A DNA stretch of 64,000 nt from Nautilia profundicola AmH (lineage in GTDB: Bacteria; Campylobacterota; Campylobacteria; Campylobacterales; Nautiliaceae). Made by a program: the position numbers and the translations under genes. Of the stretch, positions 11,163 through 20,107 are shown in pieces. Numbering within the stretch: position 1 is the stretch's first letter; every line of letters begins with the position of its first letter. The stretch lies in NCBI RefSeq assembly GCF_000021725.1, contig NC_012115.1, positions 452,501 to 516,500 on the forward strand. The letters run 5' to 3'. The notes below the pieces were generated by a model. The model searched no databases, was not told where the DNA came from, and saw only the letters and a program-made list of their open reading frames with translations.

Positions 11163-11892
11163 ATGCGGAGTTTTTGACAGCGGGATAGGGGGCTTGAGTG
11201 TTGCCTCCGAACTGCTGAAATCCAAACTTTTTGATGAAATTATCTATTTCGGCGATACTGCAAGAGTTCCTTACGGAAACAAAAACGAGTCCACTATAAT
11301 AAGATACTCACTCGAAGCCCTCGAATTTCTTAAAAATTTCGATATTGACTTTTTAGTTGTAGCATGTAATTCCGCAAGCTCCGTTGCTATAGATGAGCTT
11401 AGACGTGAGGCGGGTTTTCCTGTAGTCGGAGTGATTGAAGCTGGTGTTAAGGCTTTAGATGCTGCTAAAACATCAAATATACTTTTAACAGGCACCAAAC
11501 GAACCATTCAAAGCAATAAATATCAAAATATGCTTTTAGATTTAGGTTATCAAAATATTATCTCAGTAGCCACGCCTCTTTTCGTACCTCTTGTGGAAGA
11601 AGGGATTACTGAGGGTAAAATCGTGGATGAGGTGTTTGAACTTTATTTCGGGGATATAGACAAAAGCAGTATCGATTACGTGATACTCGGATGTACCCAT
11701 TATCCGTTTTTGGCTAAAAGTTTTAAAAAGCATTTCCCAAACGCAAAACTAATTCATTCCGGCCAGGCGATAGTCGAACTTCTCAAAAACGAATACGGTT
11801 TAAAAGAAAAATCGGACACCTCCATTAAACTCTTCGCAAGCGACAATCCGGAAGAGCTAAGAAGCAAAGCAAAAGAGTGGCTTAATTTGTGA
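11155..11892 (+). CDS. murI: Glutamate racemase
   Basis: Converts L- to D-glutamate for peptidoglycan. The 245 residues show the family start [12 protein letters not shown] and the two catalytic cysteine regions, VVACNSASS and [10 protein letters not shown]. It overlaps rho by 8 bases and so is probably co-transcribed with it. Confidence 0.95.
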   Translation: MNRCGVFDSGIGGLSVASELLKSKLFDEIIYFGDTARVPYGNKNESTIIRYSLEALEFLKNFDIDFLVVACNSASSVAIDELRREAGFPVVGVIEAGVKALDAAKTSNILLTGTKRTIQSNKYQNMLLDLGYQNIISVATPLFVPLVEEGITEGKIVDEVFELYFGDIDKSSIDYVILGCTHYPFLAKSFKKHFPNAKLIHSGQAIVELLKNEYGLKEKSDTSIKLFASDNPEELRSKAKEWLNL

Positions 11893-11893
11893 T

Positions 11894-11913
11894 ATAATTA
11901 TGTACATAATTAT
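11894..11913. promoter_or_regulatory. Perfect 20-bp palindrome, likely YefM-YoeB operator
   Basis: ATAATTATGTACATAATTAT is a perfect palindrome centred on TGTACA, 15 bp before the antitoxin ATG. A TATAAT box (11893-11898) overlaps its left edge. TGTACA is the known core of the E. coli yefM-yoeB operator. Autorepression by the antitoxin-toxin complex is inferred. Confidence 0.75.
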
Positions 11914-11927
11914 GTAAAGGATTGGCT

Positions 11928-12173
11928 ATGGAAGTAGTAACAATGAGTGAAGCCAGAAATAACCTTAAAGAAATTTTTGAAAAAGTTTATTTTAATCATG
12001 ATGAAGTAATTATACACAGAAAAGGAAAAGAAAGTGTTGTGATGATTTCTCTTGATGAATTCAACTCTTTAAAAGAAACCGAATATTTAATGAAAAACCA
12101 GGCAAACAGAGAGTGGATTAAAAAATCCATAAACAATGCGAAATCAGGTAAAAAAATCTATAAAGAAATATAA
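11928..12173 (+). CDS. yefM: Type II antitoxin, Phd/YefM family
   Basis: Neutralises the downstream YoeB-like toxin and probably represses its own promoter. The 81 residues start MEVVTMSEARNNLKEIFEKV, the Phd/YefM DNA-binding fold; the C-terminal half, rich in Asn, Lys and Glu, would wrap the toxin. The ATG at 11928 is preferred to a TTG six bases upstream because AAAGGA is well placed. The last base of its stop is the first base of the toxin ATG. Confidence 0.88.
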   Translation: MEVVTMSEARNNLKEIFEKVYFNHDEVIIHRKGKESVVMISLDEFNSLKETEYLMKNQANREWIKKSINNAKSGKKIYKEI

Positions 12174-12430
12174 TGAAAATAGCTTTTACACCTGAAGGTT
12201 GGGAAGATTATTTATATTGGCAGAAAATTGATAAAAAAATTGTAAAAAAAATAAACGAACTGATTAAAGACATTAAAAGACATCCGTTTGAAGGTTTAGG
12301 CAAACCTGAAGCATTGAAGTTTGATTTTGCAGGATGTTATTCAAGAAGAATAAATCAAGAACACAGACTGATATATATGATTGATGAAGACGAAGTTATA
12401 ATAATCGCATGCAGATATCATTACCAATAA
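12173..12430 (+). CDS. yoeB: Type II toxin, YoeB family ribosome-dependent mRNA endonuclease
   Basis: Predicted to cut mRNA at the ribosomal A site and stop translation. The 85 residues keep the YoeB catalytic set at the same numbers as the E. coli protein: Glu46 (GKPEAL), Arg65 (NQEHR), His83 and Tyr84 (CRYHYQ). It is translationally coupled to the antitoxin. The 3' end overlaps the opposite-strand RelE-like toxin by 10 bases. It looks intact and active. Confidence 0.92.
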   Translation: MKIAFTPEGWEDYLYWQKIDKKIVKKINELIKDIKRHPFEGLGKPEALKFDFAGCYSRRINQEHRLIYMIDEDEVIIIACRYHYQ

Positions 12431-12696
12431 ACCTCTTCATGCTCTTCGATATCGATTAAAAATATTTGTTCATCTATTACGATAAAATCAATTATAATTC
12501 TGTTGCTCATATCTATTGAAACTAAATAAAACTCCTGCATTTCACCTTTTAGTTTGTGCAGTCTGAGAGACGGATGAAATGGATTTGCTTCTAATAAATA
12601 TATTGTTTTTTCATATTTTTTAAAAATTTCAGGGTGTTTTTTTAGAATCTTTTTAAGTTTCCTTTTGTATGTTTTTGTTTCAATTAATTTAAACAT
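12421..12696 (-). CDS. Type II toxin, RelE/ParE-like
   Basis: The 91-residue protein has a RelE/ParE-like layout: a basic N-terminal helical part rich in Lys (KTYKRKLKKILKKHPEIFKKYEK), PFHPSLRLHKLKG, then beta strands (EFYLVSIDMSNRIIIDFIVID). HPSLRLHKLKG is common in RelE/YafQ-like toxins. It starts 8 bases inside the end of an upstream antitoxin frame, as in an operon, but that antitoxin is frameshifted. Catalytic residues cannot be assigned without an alignment. Confidence 0.75.
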   Translation of the reverse strand: MFKLIETKTYKRKLKKILKKHPEIFKKYEKTIYLLEANPFHPSLRLHKLKGEMQEFYLVSIDMSNRIIIDFIVIDEQIFLIDIEEHEEVYW

Positions 12697-12951
12697 CTAA
12701 TTCTTCTTTTAAAGATTCGATATGCTCTTTTGCGCTTAAAACTTTATAGTCTCCGTTTTTATAATCTTCCATTACTTCTTTATAAGCCAGTTCAAGCTCT
12801 TTCATTCTGAGCTCTTCATATCTTTTTATATCCATTACTACGAATTTCTTTTTACCTCTGAATGTAATTACGATTTCATTGAATTTTTTTTAAGCATTTC
12901 ATCAAAAAACGAAACGGCTCTTTTTTTTACTTCGTTCGCACTGATAGTCAT
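12689..12951 (-). pseudogene. Antitoxin of the RelE-like toxin, frameshifted at an A8 run
   Basis: Reading left from the ATG at 12951 (AGGAACG just upstream) gives 27 residues beginning MTISANEVKKRAVSFFDEML, then TAA at 12870-12868. After the run of eight A's on the coding strand (12891-12884), the -1 frame continues for 64 residues with FNEIVITFRGKKKFVVMDIK, ending at 12689 and overlapping the toxin start. The joined product (about 87 residues) resembles Phd/YefM-type antitoxins. The break may be a true mutation, a sequencing error in a homopolymer, or a site of polymerase or ribosome slippage. Confidence 0.78.
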
Positions 12952-12995
12952 ATCGTTCCTTTAAAAGTACTTTTTAGAGTATTGTGTAGAGTGTT

Positions 12996-13631
12996 TTATT
13001 TTTTGTCAAGTTTAAAAATCTGAGGTTTTATCACCACTTCGTGCATTACGATATTTTTAGGCGCTTCTATAATATCTTTTACTATTTTGGCTATATCTTC
13101 CGGTTTAATATGCGCGAGTTCGTCGGATGATGGTTTGAAATAAGTGTTTTTATGAAAGTTTGTAAGTGTCATATCCGGCAGAATCGTACATACTTTTACT
13201 CCCGATTTTCTAACCTCTTCAAAAAGCGATGTGCCGAAATGCCTCAGAGCTGCTTTTGTAGCGCCGTAAACGACACCCTGACGTGCCGGGTGGATTGCCG
13301 AAGTGGATGAGATGTTTATTATAAAGCCTCTGTTTTTTTTAATATCTTTTAAGTGGTTTTTTGTCAGAATCATAGGAGCTAAAAAGTTGACGTTTATCAT
13401 CTCTTGGATTTTGTCTGTTCCGATATCCTCAAACTGTCCGAAATAACCGATACCGGAATTGTGTATTATTCCGTAAACGTCATCAATTTTTAGATTTTTT
13501 AATACGTTTATATTATTGAAATCTATTTTTTCGTCGCAATTTCTGCAAAGTGTTATTATTTCATAATCTCTGAGAGTTTCTTTTATGGCTTTTCCTATCC
13601 CGCTGCTTGCACCCGTTAGAAGTATTTTCAT
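12996..13631 (-). CDS. Short-chain dehydrogenase/reductase (SDR) of unknown substrate
   Basis: NAD(P)-dependent oxidoreductase of the classical SDR type. The 211 residues show the cofactor motif TGASSGIG (about 6-13), HNSG in place of NNAG, a catalytic Ser (INISSTSAIHPARQG) and YGATK, the YxxxK pair. The next segment, HFGTSLFEEVRKSGVKVCTILPDMTLT, is also typical. The substrate cannot be read from sequence. It is monocistronic. Confidence 0.87.
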   Translation of the reverse strand: MKILLTGASSGIGKAIKETLRDYEIITLCRNCDEKIDFNNINVLKNLKIDDVYGIIHNSGIGYFGQFEDIGTDKIQEMINVNFLAPMILTKNHLKDIKKNRGFIINISSTSAIHPARQGVVYGATKAALRHFGTSLFEEVRKSGVKVCTILPDMTLTNFHKNTYFKPSSDELAHIKPEDIAKIVKDIIEAPKNIVMHEVVIKPQIFKLDKK

Positions 13632-13921
13632 ATATTTCCTTTATTTAAAAATATAACTAAGTGTAAATGTGCTTATCGATTGATTTTTTGTTAATTAATA
13701 TTATACATAAAATTACCCTTATTTTAGTGTCTGGCACTTTGATAAGTGTATGTTAAGTGTTTTAAATTATATTGGTGTACTGTGTCGTATTAGAAATGTA
13801 ATGATAATGATTTATCGTACTTTTGATTATTAATTTTACTTACAATCTGTAATTTCAAAAAAATTGATACTATTTAATTATCACTATATGCAATTTACCA
13901 TTGACTATTAACCATGAACTA
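13632..13921. repeat. Intergenic region with GTGTCTGGCAC element and simple repeat
   Basis: No gene is seen. An AGTGTCTGGCACTT element lies at 13726-13739; variants recur at 23290, 43220 and 19107. At 13885-13945 there is a TTAACCATGAACTATCAATCATC-type repeat that runs into the 3' end of the next gene. Confidence 0.55.
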
Positions 13922-14839
13922 TCAATCATCAACAATCAATCCTCGGACATATTCAACAATCTCTTTTTCATCCTCGTATCTGGCTTCGCCCTGTTTGATT
14001 TCATACGGATGCCACACTACTTCGCTTAAATGAATTTTACGAAGTTTTTTTAAAAAGTCTTTATTCATTCTAAATGCTCCGATTTCTATGTTTATGCTAC
14101 AAAGATCTATTTCGCTTTTTAAATATTCGATAAAATTTTTGTATACATCTTTAAAATTGTCGGTTTTGATTATAGGGTCTATTGCTATTTCTACGTTGTA
14201 TCCTTTTGTGATTGCAAGTTTAAGGGCTTTTATTCGTTTTTCAAGTGAGGGGGCTTTTTTTTCAAATCTGTTTATTTCAACAGGCGAGAGTGAAAATCCA
14301 AGCAGGAAATTTTGCGGAGGATTGTCAGGGAGTCTATCTACGTTTGCGGATTTGGTACGGCTTTCTATTAGAAGATCATTTCTTTTTCTTGCAAGTTCTA
14401 TCCATTTGTAATGGAACGGATATATTCCTTCAAATGCCAAAAGATCCGATTCGTAGCTTATTGCGATATATGCGTTTTTCAGTTTTTCGGCTTCCGATAT
14501 AAAATCATCTTCGTTTACAAATATTACAGGATATCCGCACGGATACATTCCGCCTATGTAGCAGTATTCGCAGTTGTATACACATCCTAATATCTGGGTG
14601 GAATAGTAAAACTTTTCATATCCTCTGCTGTTGCAAAAAGTGCTGCCTTTATATAAAAATTTCTCTTTTTTTTCTGCAAGTATTAAAACGTTTTTATTTT
14701 TTTGGAAGTTAAAATCCTGATGTGTGCGGTTGAATATGTCTTTGTAGTGATTTATTTTTATTATTTTAGGGTTGAATTTTTCTATGATATGTTTTGTAAC
14801 CGGGTGATTTATTATATTTTCTTCAATATAACAGACCAA
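13922..14839 (-). CDS. Radical SAM protein, spore photoproduct lyase-like family
   Basis: The 305-residue protein has the radical SAM cluster motif CVYNCEYC (Cx3Cx2C) at about residues 85-92, preceded by FCNSRGYEKFYYSTQILG and followed by YIGGMYPCGYPVIFVN, an arrangement typical of SplB-like proteins. SplB repairs UV-induced spore photoproduct in Bacillus; this organism is not expected to make spores, so the substrate here is unknown. The C-terminal residues (GLIVDD and stop) are encoded inside a simple repeat. It is in the same orientation as the nucleoside phosphorylase at 19301, with the giant gene between them. Confidence 0.78.
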   Translation of the reverse strand: MVCYIEENIINHPVTKHIIEKFNPKIIKINHYKDIFNRTHQDFNFQKNKNVLILAEKKEKFLYKGSTFCNSRGYEKFYYSTQILGCVYNCEYCYIGGMYPCGYPVIFVNEDDFISEAEKLKNAYIAISYESDLLAFEGIYPFHYKWIELARKRNDLLIESRTKSANVDRLPDNPPQNFLLGFSLSPVEINRFEKKAPSLEKRIKALKLAITKGYNVEIAIDPIIKTDNFKDVYKNFIEYLKSEIDLCSINIEIGAFRMNKDFLKKLRKIHLSEVVWHPYEIKQGEARYEDEKEIVEYVRGLIVDD

Positions 14840-14930
14840 GTATTTCCTTTTTGAAAGTGTATCAAAATATTTTTCAGCGGTAATAATATGACAATATATT
14901 TACATTTATTAATTTGAAAAATTTATATAT

Positions 14931-14959
14931 TTGGTTTTTAAATAAAAAAGATGTATAAT
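14931..14959 (+). promoter_or_regulatory. Promoter of the giant secreted protein
   Basis: TTGGTT (14931-14936), a 17-bp spacer and TATAAT (14954-14959), about 30 bp before the ATG at 14989. Confidence 0.6.
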
Positions 14960-14988
14960 TAAAGTAGGCTTAATATAAAGGATTGAAA

Positions 14989-17900
14989 ATGAAGAAGATT
15001 ATATTTATGTTATTAAGTGTATTAACCTTATATGCTACTACATATAATGGTGATTATAAAGATTTTACAAAAATAAATCCAGATGAAACTACAAATATAT
15101 ATGGTAATTTACAAATAACAGGTAATACAGTAATGTGTGTAACTGAAAAAACTTCAGCCACTTTACAAGATTGGGAAAATAATTATACAAATTTTGCATG
15201 TACAGATGATATTAATAAAAATGACAATAATTATATTACAAGATATATTGATATTGATAACGATACTTCTACATTTAATTCAAGTAGTGCAGTAATTAAA
15301 TTACCTTCAACATATAAAGAGATTGTATGGGCAGGTTTGTTTTGGCAAGGACATATTAATAATTATTCTTATATATATACAGATAATAATGGAAGAGTTT
15401 ATAGTTATGAAAATGATGATTATAAAGATGATGATATAACTAAAACTGATGCAAACAAAATTAAATTAAAAATTAATAATAATAACTATGTTGATATTGT
15501 TGCCAATGAGGTAGATTATCATGTTCATACTGATTATGATGCTGAAACATATAAAGAAAAAGGTGCAAGATATTCAGCATGGGCGGATGTGACAAATATT
15601 ATAAAACAATATCAATATTCTGCTAACTCAGATATTAATATTACTGTTGCTAATATTGCTACAACGGAAGGACTTGATGAAAATCATGGTGATTATGGTG
15701 CATGGAGTTTAGTTGTGATTTATAAAGAAGATGTCAATAATCCGTATTCTAAATTGAGAAATAACTCAGTTTATTATGGATTTGAAAAAGTTTATGATGA
15801 GTATGGAGATGATGCTGTTAATATAAATATAAATAATCTTGTTTTACCTAATAAAGTTGGACAAAAAATTAATACATATATGGCGCTTTTTGCAGCTGAA
15901 GGGGAATATAGATATGGTCCAGATACGGCAAAATTAAATGATGAAGAATTGAATGAAACACTTATATATAATGGGCAAGAAGTTTTTGACCCTGAAAACG
16001 TATTTGATGCGAGACTGAGTGATGATATTGTTAGATTTCCTAAGTTGTATAATAATAATGGTATCGATATTGACATTTTTAATAATGTGAGTGATATAAT
16101 GACGGAATTAAGAGATAAAAACCCAGGACAGTTGTATTATGACGTAACCATAACTTTAGAATCTGGACCGCCGAATTATAATAAATATCCTTCTATGGAT
16201 GCTTATAATCCAAGTGTTGTAGTGTTTTCTACAGAATTATATCAGCCGCGTGTATGTTATTATATAGATACAATTACAGATGATGAAAATAATACTGTTT
16301 TTGAAAACGGTGAATTTGTAGGGAATATTGATCCGAATAAAAAATACAACATAAAACTTTGGATTGCAAACATGAAAAGTAGTACTACCGATACTGATAT
16401 TGATACTGCTAAAAAAGTTAAAGTGTATATGACAACAAATGATTTTAACTATACAACAGAATCTACATTTATAAAAAATATTGGTTACAATGATTATGTT
16501 CATCAAACTGATGCACCGAATGATGATTTATATACATATTTACCGGATAATAATGAAAGCGATTATCACTTAGGATTAGATGCTAATGCTACAGACGGAG
16601 GGACTATAGACATTGCAACAAGTTTTAATGATGATGCGCATAAAGCGTTTATTGATTTTAACGGTAGTTTTGTTGTAGATAGTAATACTACTTATTTGGA
16701 TTTGGATGATGTTTTTCATTTTAAAGCGTCTTTTGCTACTGATTTTATTACTATTGATGAAAATAATGCTTTAGAAATACCTAAATGTGTAGATTTTAAT
16801 ACAAATGCCTATGTTTATAGTGCTGTTACTGGAACATTTAATGTAGTAAATATGGATTATATAGATCAAGGTACTATACCGTCAGATGATACGGGCGTGA
16901 ATGCATTACATACTCAAATAGTAAACAAAAATTTCAATTTAAGAACTGTAAAAGTTGAAGATAATAATGTTACAGTTGAAAAATATAGCGGTATTTTAAA
17001 AGTTAGTTTAATTCCAGCTAATAATTTTCATAGTATGACGGAAAATGAAAAATTGAATTTATTAAACAACGCTCCTGAATTGGTTTCAAGATACGTTTCT
17101 ATGGGAGATAGTGGTAATGATCCTAATTACGGTGAATTTAACATCACATATGATAAAGCTTTAAAAGAAGGTACGTTTAAAATCGTTTATTTGGTAGATA
17201 GTTACGGAAATATTGTAGAAAGTAGTAGTTGTTTTGCGGGTGTGCCTGATTATAACTGTATCTGGGGAATGTTGACTGAAGTGTATACAGATGCAAATAA
17301 TCAAAATAGTGGTACAGGAAGTACCTCAAGCGGTAATAATATTTGTCCTACAGGTCAAAATGATGAAAGTTGTGAATGTGGGATTGAATGTGAATATGGA
17401 CAAAACAGTGATGATAACGGTAATCTTGGTGATCAGCATGCAAGTAATACATGTTTGGAATGTGTTTTTGGAAGATTACCAACGAAAGCATCACTTGCAA
17501 GAGACAGTTTTACAATCAGACCGAACAGTTTTAGATTAACAGCAATACCGAATAAAATAAAAGCCGGAGAATTTAACTTAACCGTTCAGGCACTTGATTA
17601 TTTAGGAAATCCTACTGTTGATTATAATGAAACATTGACAGTAGAAGGCAATTCTCCTACATTTGAATATAACGATACAAATGCTTCAATAGGCTGTAAC
17701 AGAGGAGTGTTGGATATAATTGCTAATGCTCAGTTTAGTAACGGTGAAGCTAATATCACACTTAAATATAATGAAGTAGGAGATTTGAATCTTACATTAA
17801 AAGAAGTCAATGGAAGTGAGTTTGCACTACCAGATGCAGATGATACAAATGATTCTCAAAGATTAATAACTGAAAACTCTCAGGTATATACATTTATACC

Positions 17901-18879
17901 ACATCATTTCAGTATAGAAAATTTAAGTTTTAATAATGGAGGAAACAACTTTACGTATATTTCAAATGATTTGAATATGTCTGGTAATTTGTTGTTTAAA
18001 ATTTATGCAAAAGCGGAAGACAATACCACAACACAAAATTATACAGGAACTTGTTATGCTAAAAATTTTGAAATCAATGTTTCTCATACAGTGCCTACTA
18101 TTGATTTAGGCAGTTCCAAACTTATTTACAAAGAAACAAATACAAGTGAATACAATATTTCAAAAACTGATAACATGCTTTTACAGCTTACAAAAGAGAA
18201 ATTCGTAAGTAACGGAGTTGCGGATATTGATATTTCTATAAATTTTGAGAAAAATTATTCAACTCCTGTAGCCGGATTTGATTTTAATGTAACAGAAGTA
18301 AACATGAGTGATGAAGATGATATTAACGGTACAAGCGGTATTTTGACCAATAAGCAGGTACATTTTATATACGGAAGAATCAAAACCTCCAATTCAGCTG
18401 CATATAGCAGTGATGTAAATACAACTTTTGAATATCAGTATTGGAGTGATGCCCAAGGGTGGGTGAAAAACAGTGATCACAACAGTACAACATACGGAGA
18501 TTTCAATCATACGTTAGATAGTACTATAAACCCTTATGTAAGTGTAACTAACAACCCTGTTATTAACGGAGGGGAAGAAAAAGTAGTATTCCATACCTCT
18601 CATGCGCTGCCTTACAGTGCAAAAGTTCATTTACAAATTAATTCATGGCTTTGGTATCATCCTCTTGCCAAAGATTATCAGGATCCAAGCAGTACAAATA
18701 CGGACTGCCTGACTCATCCTTGTATTAAACTTGATTTTCTCAAATCCGGTTCGGCTTGGGGTGGAGTTCAAGCGGTAAATAATACACAGTTTAGTGAAGA
18801 AAACAGAACAAGTGAAATGAATATGAGCAAACCAGATGTAAATGTTTCTAAATCACAGGTTAAAAAAATAAACTGGTAA
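14989..18879 (+). CDS. Giant secreted Asn/Asp-rich protein, possibly MshQ/DUF6701-like
   Basis: A 1296-residue protein with a signal peptide (MKKIIFMLLSVLTLYATT). The N-terminal third has VWAGLFWQGH, then ANIATTEGLDENHGDYGAWSL, a pattern seen in large surface proteins. A Cys-rich stretch lies near residues 780-830. The last third has RDSFTIRPNSFRL and FIPHHFSIE, reminiscent of the MSHA-associated MshQ/DUF6701 family, and ends near INSWLWYHPLAKDYQDPSS. No transmembrane anchor is seen. The first two thirds look richer in A+T and AAT/GAT codons than the neighbours. The ATG at 14989 is preferred to a TTG at 14983 because AAAGGA is close. Likely exported; function unknown. Confidence 0.7.
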   Translation: MKKIIFMLLSVLTLYATTYNGDYKDFTKINPDETTNIYGNLQITGNTVMCVTEKTSATLQDWENNYTNFACTDDINKNDNNYITRYIDIDNDTSTFNSSSAVIKLPSTYKEIVWAGLFWQGHINNYSYIYTDNNGRVYSYENDDYKDDDITKTDANKIKLKINNNNYVDIVANEVDYHVHTDYDAETYKEKGARYSAWADVTNIIKQYQYSANSDINITVANIATTEGLDENHGDYGAWSLVVIYKEDVNNPYSKLRNNSVYYGFEKVYDEYGDDAVNININNLVLPNKVGQKINTYMALFAAEGEYRYGPDTAKLNDEELNETLIYNGQEVFDPENVFDARLSDDIVRFPKLYNNNGIDIDIFNNVSDIMTELRDKNPGQLYYDVTITLESGPPNYNKYPSMDAYNPSVVVFSTELYQPRVCYYIDTITDDENNTVFENGEFVGNIDPNKKYNIKLWIANMKSSTTDTDIDTAKKVKVYMTTNDFNYTTESTFIKNIGYNDYVHQTDAPNDDLYTYLPDNNESDYHLGLDANATDGGTIDIATSFNDDAHKAFIDFNGSFVVDSNTTYLDLDDVFHFKASFATDFITIDENNALEIPKCVDFNTNAYVYSAVTGTFNVVNMDYIDQGTIPSDDTGVNALHTQIVNKNFNLRTVKVEDNNVTVEKYSGILKVSLIPANNFHSMTENEKLNLLNNAPELVSRYVSMGDSGNDPNYGEFNITYDKALKEGTFKIVYLVDSYGNIVESSSCFAGVPDYNCIWGMLTEVYTDANNQNSGTGSTSSGNNICPTGQNDESCECGIECEYGQNSDDNGNLGDQHASNTCLECVFGRLPTKASLARDSFTIRPNSFRLTAIPNKIKAGEFNLTVQALDYLGNPTVDYNETLTVEGNSPTFEYNDTNASIGCNRGVLDIIANAQFSNGEANITLKYNEVGDLNLTLKEVNGSEFALPDADDTNDSQRLITENSQVYTFIPHHFSIENLSFNNGGNNFTYISNDLNMSGNLLFKIYAKAEDNTTTQNYTGTCYAKNFEINVSHTVPTIDLGSSKLIYKETNTSEYNISKTDNMLLQLTKEKFVSNGVADIDISINFEKNYSTPVAGFDFNVTEVNMSDEDDINGTSGILTNKQVHFIYGRIKTSNSAAYSSDVNTTFEYQYWSDAQGWVKNSDHNSTTYGDFNHTLDSTINPYVSVTNNPVINGGEEKVVFHTSHALPYSAKVHLQINSWLWYHPLAKDYQDPSSTNTDCLTHPCIKLDFLKSGSAWGGVQAVNNTQFSEENRTSEMNMSKPDVNVSKSQVKKINW

Positions 18880-19300
18880 CTATTACCGGTTTATTTTAGA
18901 TTAAATGATAGGTTTTAGTTTATAATCTTTTTAGTAATAAGAGTATAGAAATAGTTGATGGGTATATAGAGAGTAATAGATGGTAAAGGTGGATAGTTAG
19001 TTAATAGTTGATGGTGTATGGTTGATAATGGGTAGTTGTTGGTAGATTAAAAATTAAAAAATATTCTGATTTCCGAGTTCCAGGTTTTGAGTTGTGAGAA
19101 TCGTAAGGTGCCTGATACTAATAGCTCCAAAAAATCAACAACTTTAATAACTTAACTAACCTTAACAACAAAAAAACTTCAACAACTTAATTAACTATAA
19201 CAAATCTAATAACTAATATACCAATACACCAATAAGTAAAACCCTAACAACCTTAATTAACTTTAACAACTTTTAATTAACCTCAACAACCTTAATAACC
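18880..19300. repeat. Intergenic region (421 bp) made mostly of simple repeats
   Basis: Lies between the giant gene and the convergent phosphorylase. Three blocks are visible: GTTGATGGGTATATAGAGAG/ATAGTTGATGGTGTATGG-type DNA (about 18950-19045), a short unique part holding AGGTGCCTGATACT (19107-19120), and an AACTTTAATAACTTAACTAA-type tract (about 19138-19310) that reaches the phosphorylase 3' end. No ORF or RNA gene is recognised. Confidence 0.65.
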
Positions 19301-20026
19301 TCAATAACTTTTACTCAACGATTTCAAAAACTCTTTAACTTCTTCTTTTTTCTTTATTTCTTTAAAAGCGGGGAAGGGAATGTTTTTTATTTTATAAAGT
19401 GTAAGAAGCTGTTTTAATTGGTTTTCCTGTGTTTTTGTAAGTTGCATTTTAGTTTTTGCTTCTGTTAAGGCATTATTTATTTCATTAAAAAAATCGTTTT
19501 TTTCTGCTGTTTGCATTATCAGGTTTTCAATTGTATTAAGATGTGATTTGATAAGTTTCGGTATTTCATTTTTGTTTGCTTTATGAGAAGGTGTATCACT
19601 GACGATTTTGTATAAGATTATTTCGTTTACGTTTAGAAATTTATATGCCGCTTCAAAAAAACCACTTGCCTCCATATCTGTAAGTTTATAATATTTGCCG
19701 ATTTTGGATACTGTGTGTATTTCTTCGGTTTGTGAATTAATAATATCCGGGTAATAGTTGTATCCTGTGTCGGAATCGGTGATTTTGTGTATAAAAAAGC
19801 CTTCATTTACATCGTAATCACTGCTACCGGCTATTCCGATGTTCAAAGTAGGATAAATATGTTTTGAAAGTAAAAGAGCTGTATTTATTGCGGATTTGAT
19901 TTTACCCTGTCCTGTAATTATCAGGTTTATGGTTTCATTTTGATATATTCCGTCTCTTGACTTTAATTTAAAATGCTTTATAATAGGCTCGGCTTCTATT
20001 TTGAGAGCTGTTACGATATTTAGCAT
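19301..20026 (-). CDS. Nucleoside phosphorylase / MTA-SAH nucleosidase-like protein
   Basis: The 241 residues fit the purine/uridine phosphorylase superfamily: NIGIAGSSDYDVNEG near residue 60, and DMEASGFFEAAYKF, the Met-Glu substrate-binding element, near 120. After the fold (about 1-180) comes a Lys-rich helical tail not present in classical MtnN. The start MLNIVTALKIEAEPIIKHF is also typical. The substrate is unknown. It shares orientation with the SPL-like gene about 4.5 kb downstream, and a link in DNA or nucleoside repair is only a guess. Confidence 0.75.
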   Translation of the reverse strand: MLNIVTALKIEAEPIIKHFKLKSRDGIYQNETINLIITGQGKIKSAINTALLLSKHIYPTLNIGIAGSSDYDVNEGFFIHKITDSDTGYNYYPDIINSQTEEIHTVSKIGKYYKLTDMEASGFFEAAYKFLNVNEIILYKIVSDTPSHKANKNEIPKLIKSHLNTIENLIMQTAEKNDFFNEINNALTEAKTKMQLTKTQENQLKQLLTLYKIKNIPFPAFKEIKKKEEVKEFLKSLSKSY

Positions 20027-20107
20027 AAAAGGCCTTTTTTGAAATTATAATAAAATGTATAAGAGTTATATTAGTTTTACGAAATTATAAATTTTTAAAG
20101 GGAAAAA

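Noticed and set aside
15792-16506. Open frames antisense to the giant protein gene
   Set aside because: They have no ribosome sites or recognisable motifs, and low-complexity composition caused by the Asn/Asp-rich gene.
18950-19310. Possible CRISPR array in the repeat-rich gap
   Set aside because: The units are short, imperfect and contiguous, with no regular spacers and no cas genes in the window.
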